From NCBI GenBank assembly GCA_937871985.1, contig CALMPB010000311.1:1-6600 (forward strand): a stretch of 6,600 nucleotides of DNA. The letters are read 5' to 3'. The notes beneath the pieces were generated by a model, which was given only the letters and a program-made list of their open reading frames with translations, was not told where the DNA came from and ran no database searches. Positions 1 through 6,550 of this stretch are shown piece by piece (the first letter of the stretch is position 1; each line of letters opens with the position of its first letter). The position numbers were made by a program, and so were the translations under genes. This stretch comes from an uncultured Burkholderiaceae bacterium. Lineage in GTDB: Bacteria > Pseudomonadota > Gammaproteobacteria > Burkholderiales > Burkholderiaceae.

Positions 1-90
1 AGTCATCCCCAAAAGCTAAAGTTTTTGTGATAAATGCGGATTTTCACCGCCCAGCGTGGTGCAGGGAGGGGCGAAGCTTGACCTTCATCC
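1..90. other. Left-edge intergenic stretch, no gene called
   Basis: This stretch lies downstream of the last operon gene. Minus-strand starts here (for example ATG at 87 and GTG at 47) run only 14 codons before a stop. A plus-strand gene entering from the left could end at the TGA at 28-30, but nine codons cannot show that. The sequence CACCGCCCAGCGTGGTG (45-61) can form a small bulged hairpin, but no T-tract follows it on either strand, so I do not call a terminator. How the operon ends is therefore not visible. Confidence 0.5.
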
Positions 91-1062
91 CTATGATCGG
101 ATGATGCCGCGAGGCGTCAGGCAGGCGGCAAAAACGCTGCAGATTTCATCGTTCGCGCGCCGCGCCGAGGCGGAGGCCTCGAAAAACCCGAAGAATGGAT
201 GGAACATGTCTTCATAGCAAAGCAGTTTCACTGGCACGCCGGCGGCCTCCAGCTTTCCGGCATAGGCAATGCCCTCATCATGGAGCGGATCGTGTCCGGC
301 CACGGCAATAACTGTGGGCGGCAAGCCGGAAAAATCGCCCGCCCGCAGCGGCGACGGAGGAAAGCCGGCCGCCAGGGCCAGTTTTTCACCCATGGCCAGC
401 CGGGTGATTTCCCGCAAATCCGCCGGCGTCAGCATGGGAAAGTCGCATGGTTGCGCTTCGATCACCGCGGTATCGCGCGCCATGTCCACGCCGGGCACAA
501 TCAAAAGCTGGGCGACCAGCCGTTTGCCAAGGTCACGCAGCCTCAACGCTGTGGAGGCGGCAAGATTTCCGCCGGCGCTCTCGCCCGCCACGGCAATGCG
601 CAAGGGATCACCGCCCAAATCGGCAACGTTTTGCATGGCCCATAGCGTGGCGGCCAAGGCATCGTCGTGTGCGGCCGGGAATGGGTGCTCGGGCGCCAGC
701 CTGTAATCCGCGGAAACGACGACTGCCTCGATATCTCGGCACAGCTTGCGTGCGATGTCGTCCATGAGCTCGACGCTTCCCAGCACAAAGCCACCGCCAT
801 GAAAAAAAACAATGGTGGGCAGCGGCTGGCTTGCCCCGACCGGTCTATACACGCGCACCGGCACGCTTCGGCCTTCGATGCCGGCAATACAATCTTCAAC
901 GGTTCCTACCTGAGGCAAGCCGATTCGGGCGCGAGCCGCCATGATGGCGCGGCGCATCCGCTCCCGAGCCTGCTCGGGGGAGCCGGAAAACGGCGGCGGC
1001 GCATTGCTGGCGCGCATCCTGGCAACAATAGCCGCCAGCTCAGAATCCAGATCGGGCTTCAT
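91..1062 (-). CDS. Alpha/beta hydrolase, HSL (family IV) esterase type
   Basis: A 323-residue cytoplasmic hydrolase of the hormone-sensitive-lipase group (Pfam Abhydrolase_3 type), expected to cleave a carboxyl ester or possibly an amide. The family signature is complete: oxyanion-hole HGGGF at 88-92, then DYRLAPEHPFPA at 119-130, the nucleophile elbow GESAGG at 160-165 with Ser162, the acid Asp258 in the GHDPLHDEG segment, and His288 in FHPFFGF. The elbow reads GESAG where GDSAG is usual, a conservative change. Length is normal for the family, and the N-terminal 60 residues resemble the cap helices. No signal peptide is seen. The ATG is supported by TAGGGG (1069-1074), 6 nt upstream, which overlaps the TAG stop of the amidohydrolase. 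As last gene of the operon it probably hydrolyses a late intermediate or an esterified substrate; the actual substrate is unknown. Confidence 0.93.
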   Translation of the reverse strand: MKPDLDSELAAIVARMRASNAPPPFSGSPEQARERMRRAIMAARARIGLPQVGTVEDCIAGIEGRSVPVRVYRPVGASQPLPTIVFFHGGGFVLGSVELMDDIARKLCRDIEAVVVSADYRLAPEHPFPAAHDDALAATLWAMQNVADLGGDPLRIAVAGESAGGNLAASTALRLRDLGKRLVAQLLIVPGVDMARDTAVIEAQPCDFPMLTPADLREITRLAMGEKLALAAGFPPSPLRAGDFSGLPPTVIAVAGHDPLHDEGIAYAGKLEAAGVPVKLLCYEDMFHPFFGFFEASASARRANDEICSVFAACLTPRGIIRS

Positions 1063-1071
1063 ATCCGGCCC

Positions 1072-2406
1072 CTACAACGCAAGAATATGATGCTGCGATG
1101 CATGCGCGCGCTGGCGCAGGGCATCCAGATCAATGCCCTGCATCCGCCCGTGGCGCTTGACCGTCTTGCCGGCAACGAAAACAGTGTCGACATTGCCCGG
1201 ATGGGCCGCCAGCACGACAGCGCCAACCGCGTCGGAAACGGGCGTCAGGTTGAGATCGTCGCCGCGGATCAGCACGATATCCGCCTGCTTGCCCGGCGCC
1301 AGCGAGCCGACTTTATGCTCGAGGCCGTTGGCGCGCGCGCCGGCCACGGTGGCAAACTCAAGCACGTCACGCATCGAAATACTGGCCGGAGCGTTCTGAA
1401 TGCGCGAATGATTCCCGCCCATCCAGGATCGATAATAGGCGAAGGCATGACGCATCTGCGTGAACATATCGCCCGAGCATTTCGTCTCGGTATCGCCGCT
1501 GAGGCTGGGCCTGATGCCAACCGCCAGAAGACGGTCGAACGGAATGTCCCCAATGCCCTGCGCATTGAGTTCGCAGTGCACGCCCAGCGAAGCGCTTACG
1601 CCGTAATCGGCCATCATGGCGATTTCATCCGCGCCCGAAAAGCAGCAATGCACAAAGGTCAGATCGTCGCCCAGCACGCCGGCGCTTTGCATTTGCGCAA
1701 TGCCTCTTACCGAAGCGTTCCGCGCGTAGGCGCCCATATGTATGGTGGAGCGAATCGCCAACTCACGAGCAAGCCGCAAGTCGTCCATCCACACGTCATG
1801 CGTGGCCATTTCAGGGCCGCGGCCGGCCATGGCCAGCGTCAGCAACTGATCGTCCGACGAGAAGTATCGTTCGCGCAGCCGGCGGATGTCCTGCGGGTGG
1901 CCGCGCTGGCTGTTGAACATCCACGACGCGCCGTCGACCAGCGGCCAGCCGTGGGCGAATACGCCGCGGATGCCGGCGTCGCGCAGCCCCAGGATGGCGG
2001 CGTCGGCATGCTCGGGGCTGTTCTGTATATGAGACCAGTCCAACATGGTCGTAATACCCCCCTCCAGCGCCGCCACGGCGCCCAGCAGGGTCGCCACGTA
2101 AACGTCCTCGGCACGATAGGCCGCGCCCTTGGCGCCAAGCATTTCGGCGAAATAGATCTGAGGATCGATATCGGCATAGCGGTGCCGCACGCAGCTTTGC
2201 CAGGTATGGCGGTGCGTGTCGACGAAGCCGGGCAGGACGATCATGCTCCCGGCATCGATACGCTCGGCCTCCGGCGCGTCGATGTTATGAGCGACTGCAA
2301 CGATGCGCTCTCCCTGGATGAGCACATCGCCGGCCGGCATCTCGCCGATGGCCGGATCCATGCTGAGCACCCAGCCGCCCTTGATCAGTATCTGTCGCGT
2401 CGTCAT
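1072..2406 (-). CDS. Amidohydrolase of the TrzN/AtzA/cytosine-deaminase superfamily
   Basis: A 444-residue metal-dependent hydrolase with the composite fold of this superfamily: an N-terminal beta-sandwich strand set, a TIM barrel, and the C-terminal return GSLAPGKQADIVLI. Numbered from the chosen start, likely metal ligands are His65 and His67 (THRH motif after PGFVD), His223 on strand 5 (TIHMG), and Asp305 (SGDTETK). His253 in FVHCC fits the water-orienting His. The proton-shuttle Glu normally three residues after the strand-5 His (TrzN, AtzA, deaminases) is Ala here, while Glu279 occurs in HCELN on the next strand. Family members hydrolyse C-N or C-halogen bonds on heterocycles; the substrate here is open. 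The start at 2406 is chosen because its ATG overlaps the monooxygenase stop as ATGA. The ATG at 2418, four codons earlier, is possible. Neither has a clear Shine-Dalgarno, so translation probably depends on coupling. Confidence 0.92.
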   Translation of the reverse strand: MTTRQILIKGGWVLSMDPAIGEMPAGDVLIQGERIVAVAHNIDAPEAERIDAGSMIVLPGFVDTHRHTWQSCVRHRYADIDPQIYFAEMLGAKGAAYRAEDVYVATLLGAVAALEGGITTMLDWSHIQNSPEHADAAILGLRDAGIRGVFAHGWPLVDGASWMFNSQRGHPQDIRRLRERYFSSDDQLLTLAMAGRGPEMATHDVWMDDLRLARELAIRSTIHMGAYARNASVRGIAQMQSAGVLGDDLTFVHCCFSGADEIAMMADYGVSASLGVHCELNAQGIGDIPFDRLLAVGIRPSLSGDTETKCSGDMFTQMRHAFAYYRSWMGGNHSRIQNAPASISMRDVLEFATVAGARANGLEHKVGSLAPGKQADIVLIRGDDLNLTPVSDAVGAVVLAAHPGNVDTVFVAGKTVKRHGRMQGIDLDALRQRAHASQHHILAL

Positions 2407-3902
2407 TGTTTGAACCATTTTTTCAATTGCCGCTGAACTTCGCCGCCACGCGCCGCATCGTCGCCGGCCCAGGCAATGTACGCGTCGGGCCGAATCAACA
2501 TCCCCGTGACGCCCTTCATGCAGGCAGGCGCGTTGGCGGCCCGCGCTTTTACGACGGTAACGGGCAAGCCTTCCACGTCAAGACCCTTGAACTGGTTGCT
2601 GAAGCCTTCCAGGTCCAAAAGGACGAAACGGCGGCCGCGCAACAGCTCGGCGACCCGCCGCGCCCGTCCATCCGCGGTCACCAAATCAAAGTCGGGCAAA
2701 TGCCTGCCACACAGCGGATGCGAATCGGGATCGCCGGCATATGGCGCTTCCAGGCCGCACAGCTCCAGCACCAGCTTGCGCTGGACATCGGGCTGCGGAA
2801 TGATGTTGCGCGCCATATGGCGCTTGAGCGCTACGCCATCGGGCTCGAAATTGAACTGCAGCGCACATTGTGTCTTCACGCTTTCGAGCAGAGCCCGCAT
2901 GACGGGAAGGCGCTCTTGATCGTAGCTGTCCAACACCGACTCCTCGGCCGAGCCATTGACCACGCTGGCCAGCTTCCAGCCCAGATTGAAGGCGTCCTGC
3001 AAGCAAAAGTTCATGCCCACGCCACTGGCCGGATAATGAATGCGGGCCGATTCGCCCACCAGGAAAACCCGCTTCCGGCGCAGGCTGGGCACCGCGCGCA
3101 TCTGGTCGTCGAAGCGGGACGCCCAACTGTAATCCGTGATGCCGTAGTCGGTGCCATGGACGTCGCGTATGCACTGCAAGGCTTCTTCCAGGGTCACCGG
3201 TTCGTCCTTGGGAGCATGGCGGCGGTCGCGATGCACGATATTGAAGCGCGTAATACCTTCGCCGAACACATAGCCGCGCACCCAGCCCATTTCATTGTCT
3301 ACATTGATGCGCCCGCCGGGCCATGGAGCCTTCAACCTGGCATCGATGACAATGCCGCGAAACGTTCCCGAATGCCCCTCGAACGAGAACCCCGCCTGGG
3401 AGCGAACGACACTGCGGCCGCCATCGGCGCCGACAAGATAGCTTGCATTCAGCGTCGACGTGTTGCCGTCCGCATCATGCACATCAATCTCGACACCATC
3501 GTCGTCCTGGCGCACGGCTATAACCTCCGAGCCGCGCCGTATCTGCGCACCGCTTTCGCCGGCCCATTCCCACAAGACTTCTTCGGTTTTATTCTGCGGC
3601 AGCCCCAGCGTAAAGCCAAAGCGGGTTTCCAGATAGCGCCAGTCTATGGGATGAAAGCCCGCCCAGATATGCGACGGCCGGAACGGGAAAGGCGCAATCT
3701 CGCTAGTTTTCTTGATGAACCGGTCCGCAATGCCGCGCGCGTCGAACAGTTCCAGCACCCGGGGCAGCAGGGTTCCCGCCCTGGACTGCACGCCTTCGGT
3801 ACGCCGTTCCAGCACCAGCGTCCTGGCCCCCGCGCCGGCCAGCTCGGCCGCCAACGTCAGGCCCGAGGGGCCGGCGCCCACGACGATCACATCCCACTTC
3901 AT
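2403..3902 (-). CDS. FAD-dependent aromatic monooxygenase (class A, PheA/TfdB/Rox-like)
   Basis: A 499-residue flavoprotein hydroxylase (FAD_binding_3 / UbiH-like). It has the N-terminal Rossmann motif GAGPSG at 9-14 followed by an acidic strand end (LVLERR), the DG motif GADGGRSVVR at 158-167, and the second FAD segment at 281-310, VGESARIHYPASGVGMN followed by LQDAFNLGWKLA. The last ~105 residues (RHLPDFDLV onward, with MLIRPDAYIAWAG at 468-480) match the thioredoxin-like C-terminal domain of phenol hydroxylase, polyketide hydroxylase and rifampicin monooxygenase relatives. NAD(P)H-driven insertion of one oxygen into an aromatic ring is expected. The usual GD-AAH signature reads GE-SAR (Gly283, Glu284, Arg287), which is atypical. 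The start is the ATG at 3902, 5 nt after GGAGAG (3908-3913) and overlapping the transporter stop as TGATG. The TTG at 3905 is too close to that site. Substrate not determinable. Confidence 0.94.
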   Translation of the reverse strand: MKWDVIVVGAGPSGLTLAAELAGAGARTLVLERRTEGVQSRAGTLLPRVLELFDARGIADRFIKKTSEIAPFPFRPSHIWAGFHPIDWRYLETRFGFTLGLPQNKTEEVLWEWAGESGAQIRRGSEVIAVRQDDDGVEIDVHDADGNTSTLNASYLVGADGGRSVVRSQAGFSFEGHSGTFRGIVIDARLKAPWPGGRINVDNEMGWVRGYVFGEGITRFNIVHRDRRHAPKDEPVTLEEALQCIRDVHGTDYGITDYSWASRFDDQMRAVPSLRRKRVFLVGESARIHYPASGVGMNFCLQDAFNLGWKLASVVNGSAEESVLDSYDQERLPVMRALLESVKTQCALQFNFEPDGVALKRHMARNIIPQPDVQRKLVLELCGLEAPYAGDPDSHPLCGRHLPDFDLVTADGRARRVAELLRGRRFVLLDLEGFSNQFKGLDVEGLPVTVVKARAANAPACMKGVTGMLIRPDAYIAWAGDDAARGGEVQRQLKKWFKQ

Positions 3903-5248
3903 CAATGCTCTCCACTAAACACTGGCGCCGGCAAACCGCCCGCGCTCGTCTGCTGCTTCAGGAACCGTCGATGCAGCATCAAGGCGGCGACAATCGCCAC
4001 AATGCCGGAACCGGCGAAAACCGTGGCCATTCCGGCCGGCAATGCATTGGCAAGATCCGCATAGAGATACTTGCCGGCTAGCGCAATCAGCGTGGGCGAC
4101 AGGCCCTGGCCGATAAGGCCGTTAAGCACAAGAATCAAGGCCATGATCAGCCCCACTCTGGAAGAAGATACGTACCTGGCTACCACCGTCGAGGTGACCG
4201 CCATGAATGTCCACGAAAACAACACAACCATGCCATCCACTATCCAGAACGTCGTCACGGTTCGCGCAAGGCACAACGATACTGTCAGCACCGTGACGGC
4301 TACGCTGACGACCACACCTACGAACGCCACGTCCGAAAGCCGGCTCTTGCCCTTTTTATCCATGGCCTGGCCGGCGAACCACAATCCCAACGGCCCCATG
4401 ACCAGCATCAGCCCGCCCTGGACCAGGCCGAATTCACGCATGCTCATGTGAAAGGTGCGCGCAGCCATGGCCGGCATCCAGCTGCCAAGGCCGGAAGTGA
4501 CCATGGACAGCGCGACGGTAAATACCAGTAGAGGAAGGAAGATCACACGGTTATTGCTCAAGTACCGGACGATGTCGGCCAAACTGTGTTTTTTGTCATC
4601 GCCGGTTTCCCGCGGCCTTCCGGGATCTTTGGGAAGAAAGACGATAAATGCCAACGGAATCCCCACCAGGCCGATCACAAACAAGGTGGCCTGCCATGGT
4701 GAAACGGCGCCTATCAGAGGCACCGAATGCACACCCGCCGCCTCGATGGCTCCGATCAACGGACCGCCCAGCACCAGGGACAAACCCGTGCCCAGCATCA
4801 GCGCCATGGTGTAGACCGACAAGGCGCGTGCGCGCCGCCCCTCGTCGACGCCGTCGCGGATCAACGAATAAGAGGCCGGTGAAATAAGCGCCTCGGCGCC
4901 TCCCACCACCACACGGGCGATGATCAACACGAGGAATATCGAGGCGGCCGCATTGGATATGACCGCCAACGACCAAAGCAGCACGGCCCCCGATATGACC
5001 ACCCTTCGATTGCATCGGTCGGCCAGCCATCCAGCCGGCAACCCCATCACAATATTCGCTACGGCAAAGGCCGCGCCGATCAGGAAGCTGATCTGGACAT
5101 CGGTGACACCGAAGTCGTGCTTGATCGGCCCGACCATCAATACAAGAATATTCTTGTCGATCTGCGCCAGCATGCTGATCAAGGTCAGGCATGCAACCAG
5201 GCCCCACTGGGCAAGCACACTTCTGCCGCTGCGATATGTCTGCGTCAT
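3902..5248 (-). CDS. MFS transporter, probable uptake of the pathway substrate
   Basis: A 448-residue integral inner-membrane protein with about 12 hydrophobic segments (roughly 13-35, 52-72, 84-104, 105-125, 145-165, 185-205, 236-256, 274-294, 306-326, 334-354, 366-390, 406-425). A cytoplasmic loop near 206-230 separates the halves. The MFS motif A is clear between segments 2 and 3 (GWLADRCNRR, 73-82), and a charged Asp31 (AQIDKNIL) in segment 1 resembles anion/organic-acid and Spinster-like members. It is first in the operon, before three catabolic-type enzymes, which favours import, though export cannot be excluded. The ATG at 5248 is chosen because GAGGA (5253-5257) lies just upstream and the product begins with a normal hydrophilic N-terminus before segment 1. 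An in-frame extension to a TTG at 5317 lacks a ribosome binding site. Confidence 0.93.
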   Translation of the reverse strand: MTQTYRSGRSVLAQWGLVACLTLISMLAQIDKNILVLMVGPIKHDFGVTDVQISFLIGAAFAVANIVMGLPAGWLADRCNRRVVISGAVLLWSLAVISNAAASIFLVLIIARVVVGGAEALISPASYSLIRDGVDEGRRARALSVYTMALMLGTGLSLVLGGPLIGAIEAAGVHSVPLIGAVSPWQATLFVIGLVGIPLAFIVFLPKDPGRPRETGDDKKHSLADIVRYLSNNRVIFLPLLVFTVALSMVTSGLGSWMPAMAARTFHMSMREFGLVQGGLMLVMGPLGLWFAGQAMDKKGKSRLSDVAFVGVVVSVAVTVLTVSLCLARTVTTFWIVDGMVVLFSWTFMAVTSTVVARYVSSSRVGLIMALILVLNGLIGQGLSPTLIALAGKYLYADLANALPAGMATVFAGSGIVAIVAALMLHRRFLKQQTSAGGLPAPVFSGEH

Positions 5249-5267
5249 GTTTTCCTCGATCGATGAT

Positions 5268-5345
5268 TTATTGGCAACGCCCGGCGCGGCCGAAGCACCC
5301 CGAAGGCGCCAGCGCAAGCCGTGCTCGCAAACAATGCATGGTCAT
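5268..5345 (-). CDS. Possible 25-residue leader peptide ORF upstream of the transporter
   Basis: A 25-codon ORF beginning MTMHCLRARL and ending GRCQ-TAA lies between the operon promoter candidate and the transporter. Its ATG follows AAGGAGA (TCTCCTT at 5351-5357 on the plus strand) by 5 nt, the best ribosome binding site in the window. The stop is 19 nt before the transporter ATG, so ribosomes could carry over. The peptide is basic with three Cys and resembles no family I know. It could be a regulatory leader, a coupling device, or a chance ORF next to a decayed start. No T-tract attenuator is seen after it. Translation is inferred only from the Shine-Dalgarno. Confidence 0.3.
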   Translation of the reverse strand: MTMHCLRARLALAPSGCFGRAGRCQ

Positions 5346-5460
5346 GAGAGTCTCCTTGTTTTTTGAATCGAACAACGTCCGGCACCATGGCTGGCCGATC
5401 CACGCGTTCAAATCCGTGGCTTGACCAAACGCAGGAGCCAGCGCTGCGCTGTTTGATGGG

Positions 5461-5488
5461 ATTATTGGACAAGCCATTCCATTTGCAA
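5461..5488 (-). promoter_or_regulatory. Candidate sigma-70 promoter of the four-gene operon
   Basis: Read on the minus strand, TTGCAA (5488-5483, 4 of 6 to TTGACA) is followed after 16 nt by AATAAT (5466-5461, 5 of 6 to TATAAT). The predicted transcription start is near 5454. That gives a leader of about 110 nt before the small ORF and about 205 nt before the transporter. The weak -35 is what an activator-dependent promoter would have. This is pattern matching only. Confidence 0.4.
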
Positions 5489-5511
5489 AATTTATTATTT
5501 AAATCAATAAT
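5483..5511 (+). promoter_or_regulatory. Candidate promoter of the LysR regulator gene
   Basis: On the plus strand, TTGCAA (5483-5488) is followed after 17 nt by AATAAT (5506-5511), predicting a start near 5518 and an untranslated leader of about 18 nt. The same self-complementary TTGCAA is the proposed -35 of the opposite promoter. The -10 lies inside the inverted repeat at 5504-5520, so a regulator bound there would repress its own gene, the usual LysR arrangement. Confidence 0.4.
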
Positions 5512-5520
5512 ATTTATTGA
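5494..5520. promoter_or_regulatory. Overlapping inverted repeats, candidate LysR operator
   Basis: Two perfect dyads overlap in an AT-rich island. One is ATTATT-taaatc-AATAAT (5494-5511). The other is TCAATAA-tat-TTATTGA (5504-5520), with 7-bp arms. The 7-mer ATTTATT also repeats directly at 5490-5496 and 5512-5518, 22 bp apart, about two helical turns. The second dyad is centred about 58 bp upstream of the predicted operon start, close to the -65 region where LysR-family activators usually bind, and 16 bp before the regulator's start codon. AT-rich sequence makes chance dyads likelier, so this remains a candidate. Confidence 0.4.
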
Positions 5521-5535
5521 ATAAATGTATATCCC

Positions 5536-6504
5536 ATGCGCTATAACAAACTCGACCTGAACCAGCTCGTCGTGCTCGACGCCCTGCTATCCACGCGCAG
5601 CGTGGGACAGGCGGCCGATCGCCTGTTTCTCAGCCAGCCGGCGACGAGCTGCGCATTGGCCCGCCTGCGCAATTACTTCGAAGACGAACTGCTCGTTCCC
5701 GTGGGCAAGACCCAGGTGCTGACGCCGCTGGCCGCCGAACTCGAGAAGCCGGTGCGCGACGTCCTGCTGCAGATACAGGCCATTACGCATACCAGGCCCG
5801 GCTTCGACCCACGCTCCTCGACGCGGCGCCTGAAAATCGAAGCCTCCGACTATGTGATCAGTGTTTTCCTTTCCGCCGCCATGAGAAAGGCGGAAACATT
5901 GGCGCCCCTGATGCAATTCGATCTGCGCTCCATCAGCCCGCAAACACCGGAGCATCTGAACGGCGGCGAGATAGATCTACTGATCGCTCCGGAGTTCGCA
6001 ATGGTGCCGGGCCACCCCAGCGAATTGCTGTTCGAAGACGATTTCTCATGCCTGGCAAGCACCGAACATCCGCTGGAGGCCAAGACCCTTACCACCGACC
6101 AGTACTTCAACACCGCTCACGTCGGCGTCGAATGGGGCGGGGGACGGCGCATTACTTTCGATGCCAAGACCATCGCAAGCGGCAACCGGACGCGCCGCCA
6201 GGACTTGATCGCGCCGAGTTTCACGCTTGTCCCGGATCTGCTCGTGGGCACATCCCGTATCGCCACGCTGCCGACCCGGCTCGCGCGGCAGATGACTTCA
6301 CGCTTCCCGCTCAAGCTGCTGCCCTGCCCCATCGAAATACCCAGGTTTTCCGAGAATCTCCAATGGCATAAGTTCCAGGAACGCGATCCGGCCATTGCCT
6401 GGCTGCGTTCGCTATTGCTTGAAACCGCGCGCGGCTTGCCTCCGCAGGCCCCGATCGCGCGGGCAAGAAAAAAGCGCCAGGCCGGCGCCAATAAAACGGA
6501 ATAA
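5536..6504 (+). CDS. LysR-family transcriptional regulator, NodD/NahR/LinR type
   Basis: A 322-residue DNA-binding regulator. The N-terminal winged helix-turn-helix spans about residues 6-65, with the helix-turn-helix core SVGQAADRLFLSQPATSCAL at 22-41. The opening MRYNKLDLNQLVVLDALL is typical of the NodD/NahR branch, which responds to flavonoids, salicylate and other aromatics. Residues 98-297 form the periplasmic-binding-like effector domain, ending in WHKFQERDPAIAWLRSLL, also typical of this branch. The final ~17 residues are a basic tail that looks unstructured. The ATG at 5536 fits family N-termini, and a TGA at 5518-5520 blocks any longer form, yet there is no Shine-Dalgarno in the short AT-rich leader. 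Divergent from the operon, it is the probable activator of it and repressor of itself. The effector is unknown. Confidence 0.95.
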   Translation: MRYNKLDLNQLVVLDALLSTRSVGQAADRLFLSQPATSCALARLRNYFEDELLVPVGKTQVLTPLAAELEKPVRDVLLQIQAITHTRPGFDPRSSTRRLKIEASDYVISVFLSAAMRKAETLAPLMQFDLRSISPQTPEHLNGGEIDLLIAPEFAMVPGHPSELLFEDDFSCLASTEHPLEAKTLTTDQYFNTAHVGVEWGGGRRITFDAKTIASGNRTRRQDLIAPSFTLVPDLLVGTSRIATLPTRLARQMTSRFPLKLLPCPIEIPRFSENLQWHKFQERDPAIAWLRSLLLETARGLPPQAPIARARKKRQAGANKTE

Positions 6505-6545
6505 TCGATACGGATCCAGCGGCAAGGACATCCGCTCCGTTTTTT
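6493..6545 (+). terminator. Rho-independent terminator after the LysR gene, possibly bidirectional
   Basis: The sequence ACGG-(atcc)-AGCGG (6510-6522) pairs with CCGCT-CCGT (6532-6540) around a 9-nt loop, making a 9-bp stem with a 4-nt bulge. Six T residues follow (6540-6545). An alternative outer stem pairs AAAACGGA (6493-6500, within the last LysR codons) perfectly with TCCGTTTT (6536-6543). Read on the minus strand, that outer stem ends in TTTTATT, so it could also stop a gene arriving from the right. Confidence 0.7.
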
Positions 6546-6550
6546 CAGCC

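Noticed and set aside
45..61. Hairpin downstream of the operon as a terminator
   Set aside because: The stem is short and bulged with no T-tract on the minus strand.
667..2436. Plus-strand 589-codon open frame opposite the amidohydrolase
   Set aside because: It lies wholly antisense to genes with intact family motifs, has no recognisable domain, and is rich in Arg, His, Ala and Gln as expected for the reverse of GC-rich coding sequence.
3903..3905. TTG start one codon before the monooxygenase ATG
   Set aside because: Only 2 nt from the GGAGAG site, whereas ATG at 3902 has a 5-nt gap and leads directly into the usual DVIVVGAGPSG opening.
2406..4064. Plus-strand 552-codon open frame opposite the monooxygenase
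   Set aside because: Same reasoning: a mirror of a high-GC coding gene, with no motif or ribosome binding context. Long antisense frames are common at this base composition.
4648..4887. Small plus-strand frames inside the transporter gene (such as 4455-4814 and 4648-4887)
   Set aside because: They are antisense shadows of transmembrane coding sequence without start signals or domains.
5249..5317. 23-residue N-terminal extension of the MFS transporter from a TTG
   Set aside because: No ribosome binding site upstream, and the ATG at 5248 has GAGGA and a natural N-terminus.
5407..5424. TCAA-N9-TTGA dyad as a LysR site
   Set aside because: Arms of only 4 bp, does not fit the T-N11-A spacing, and lies downstream of the predicted operon start.
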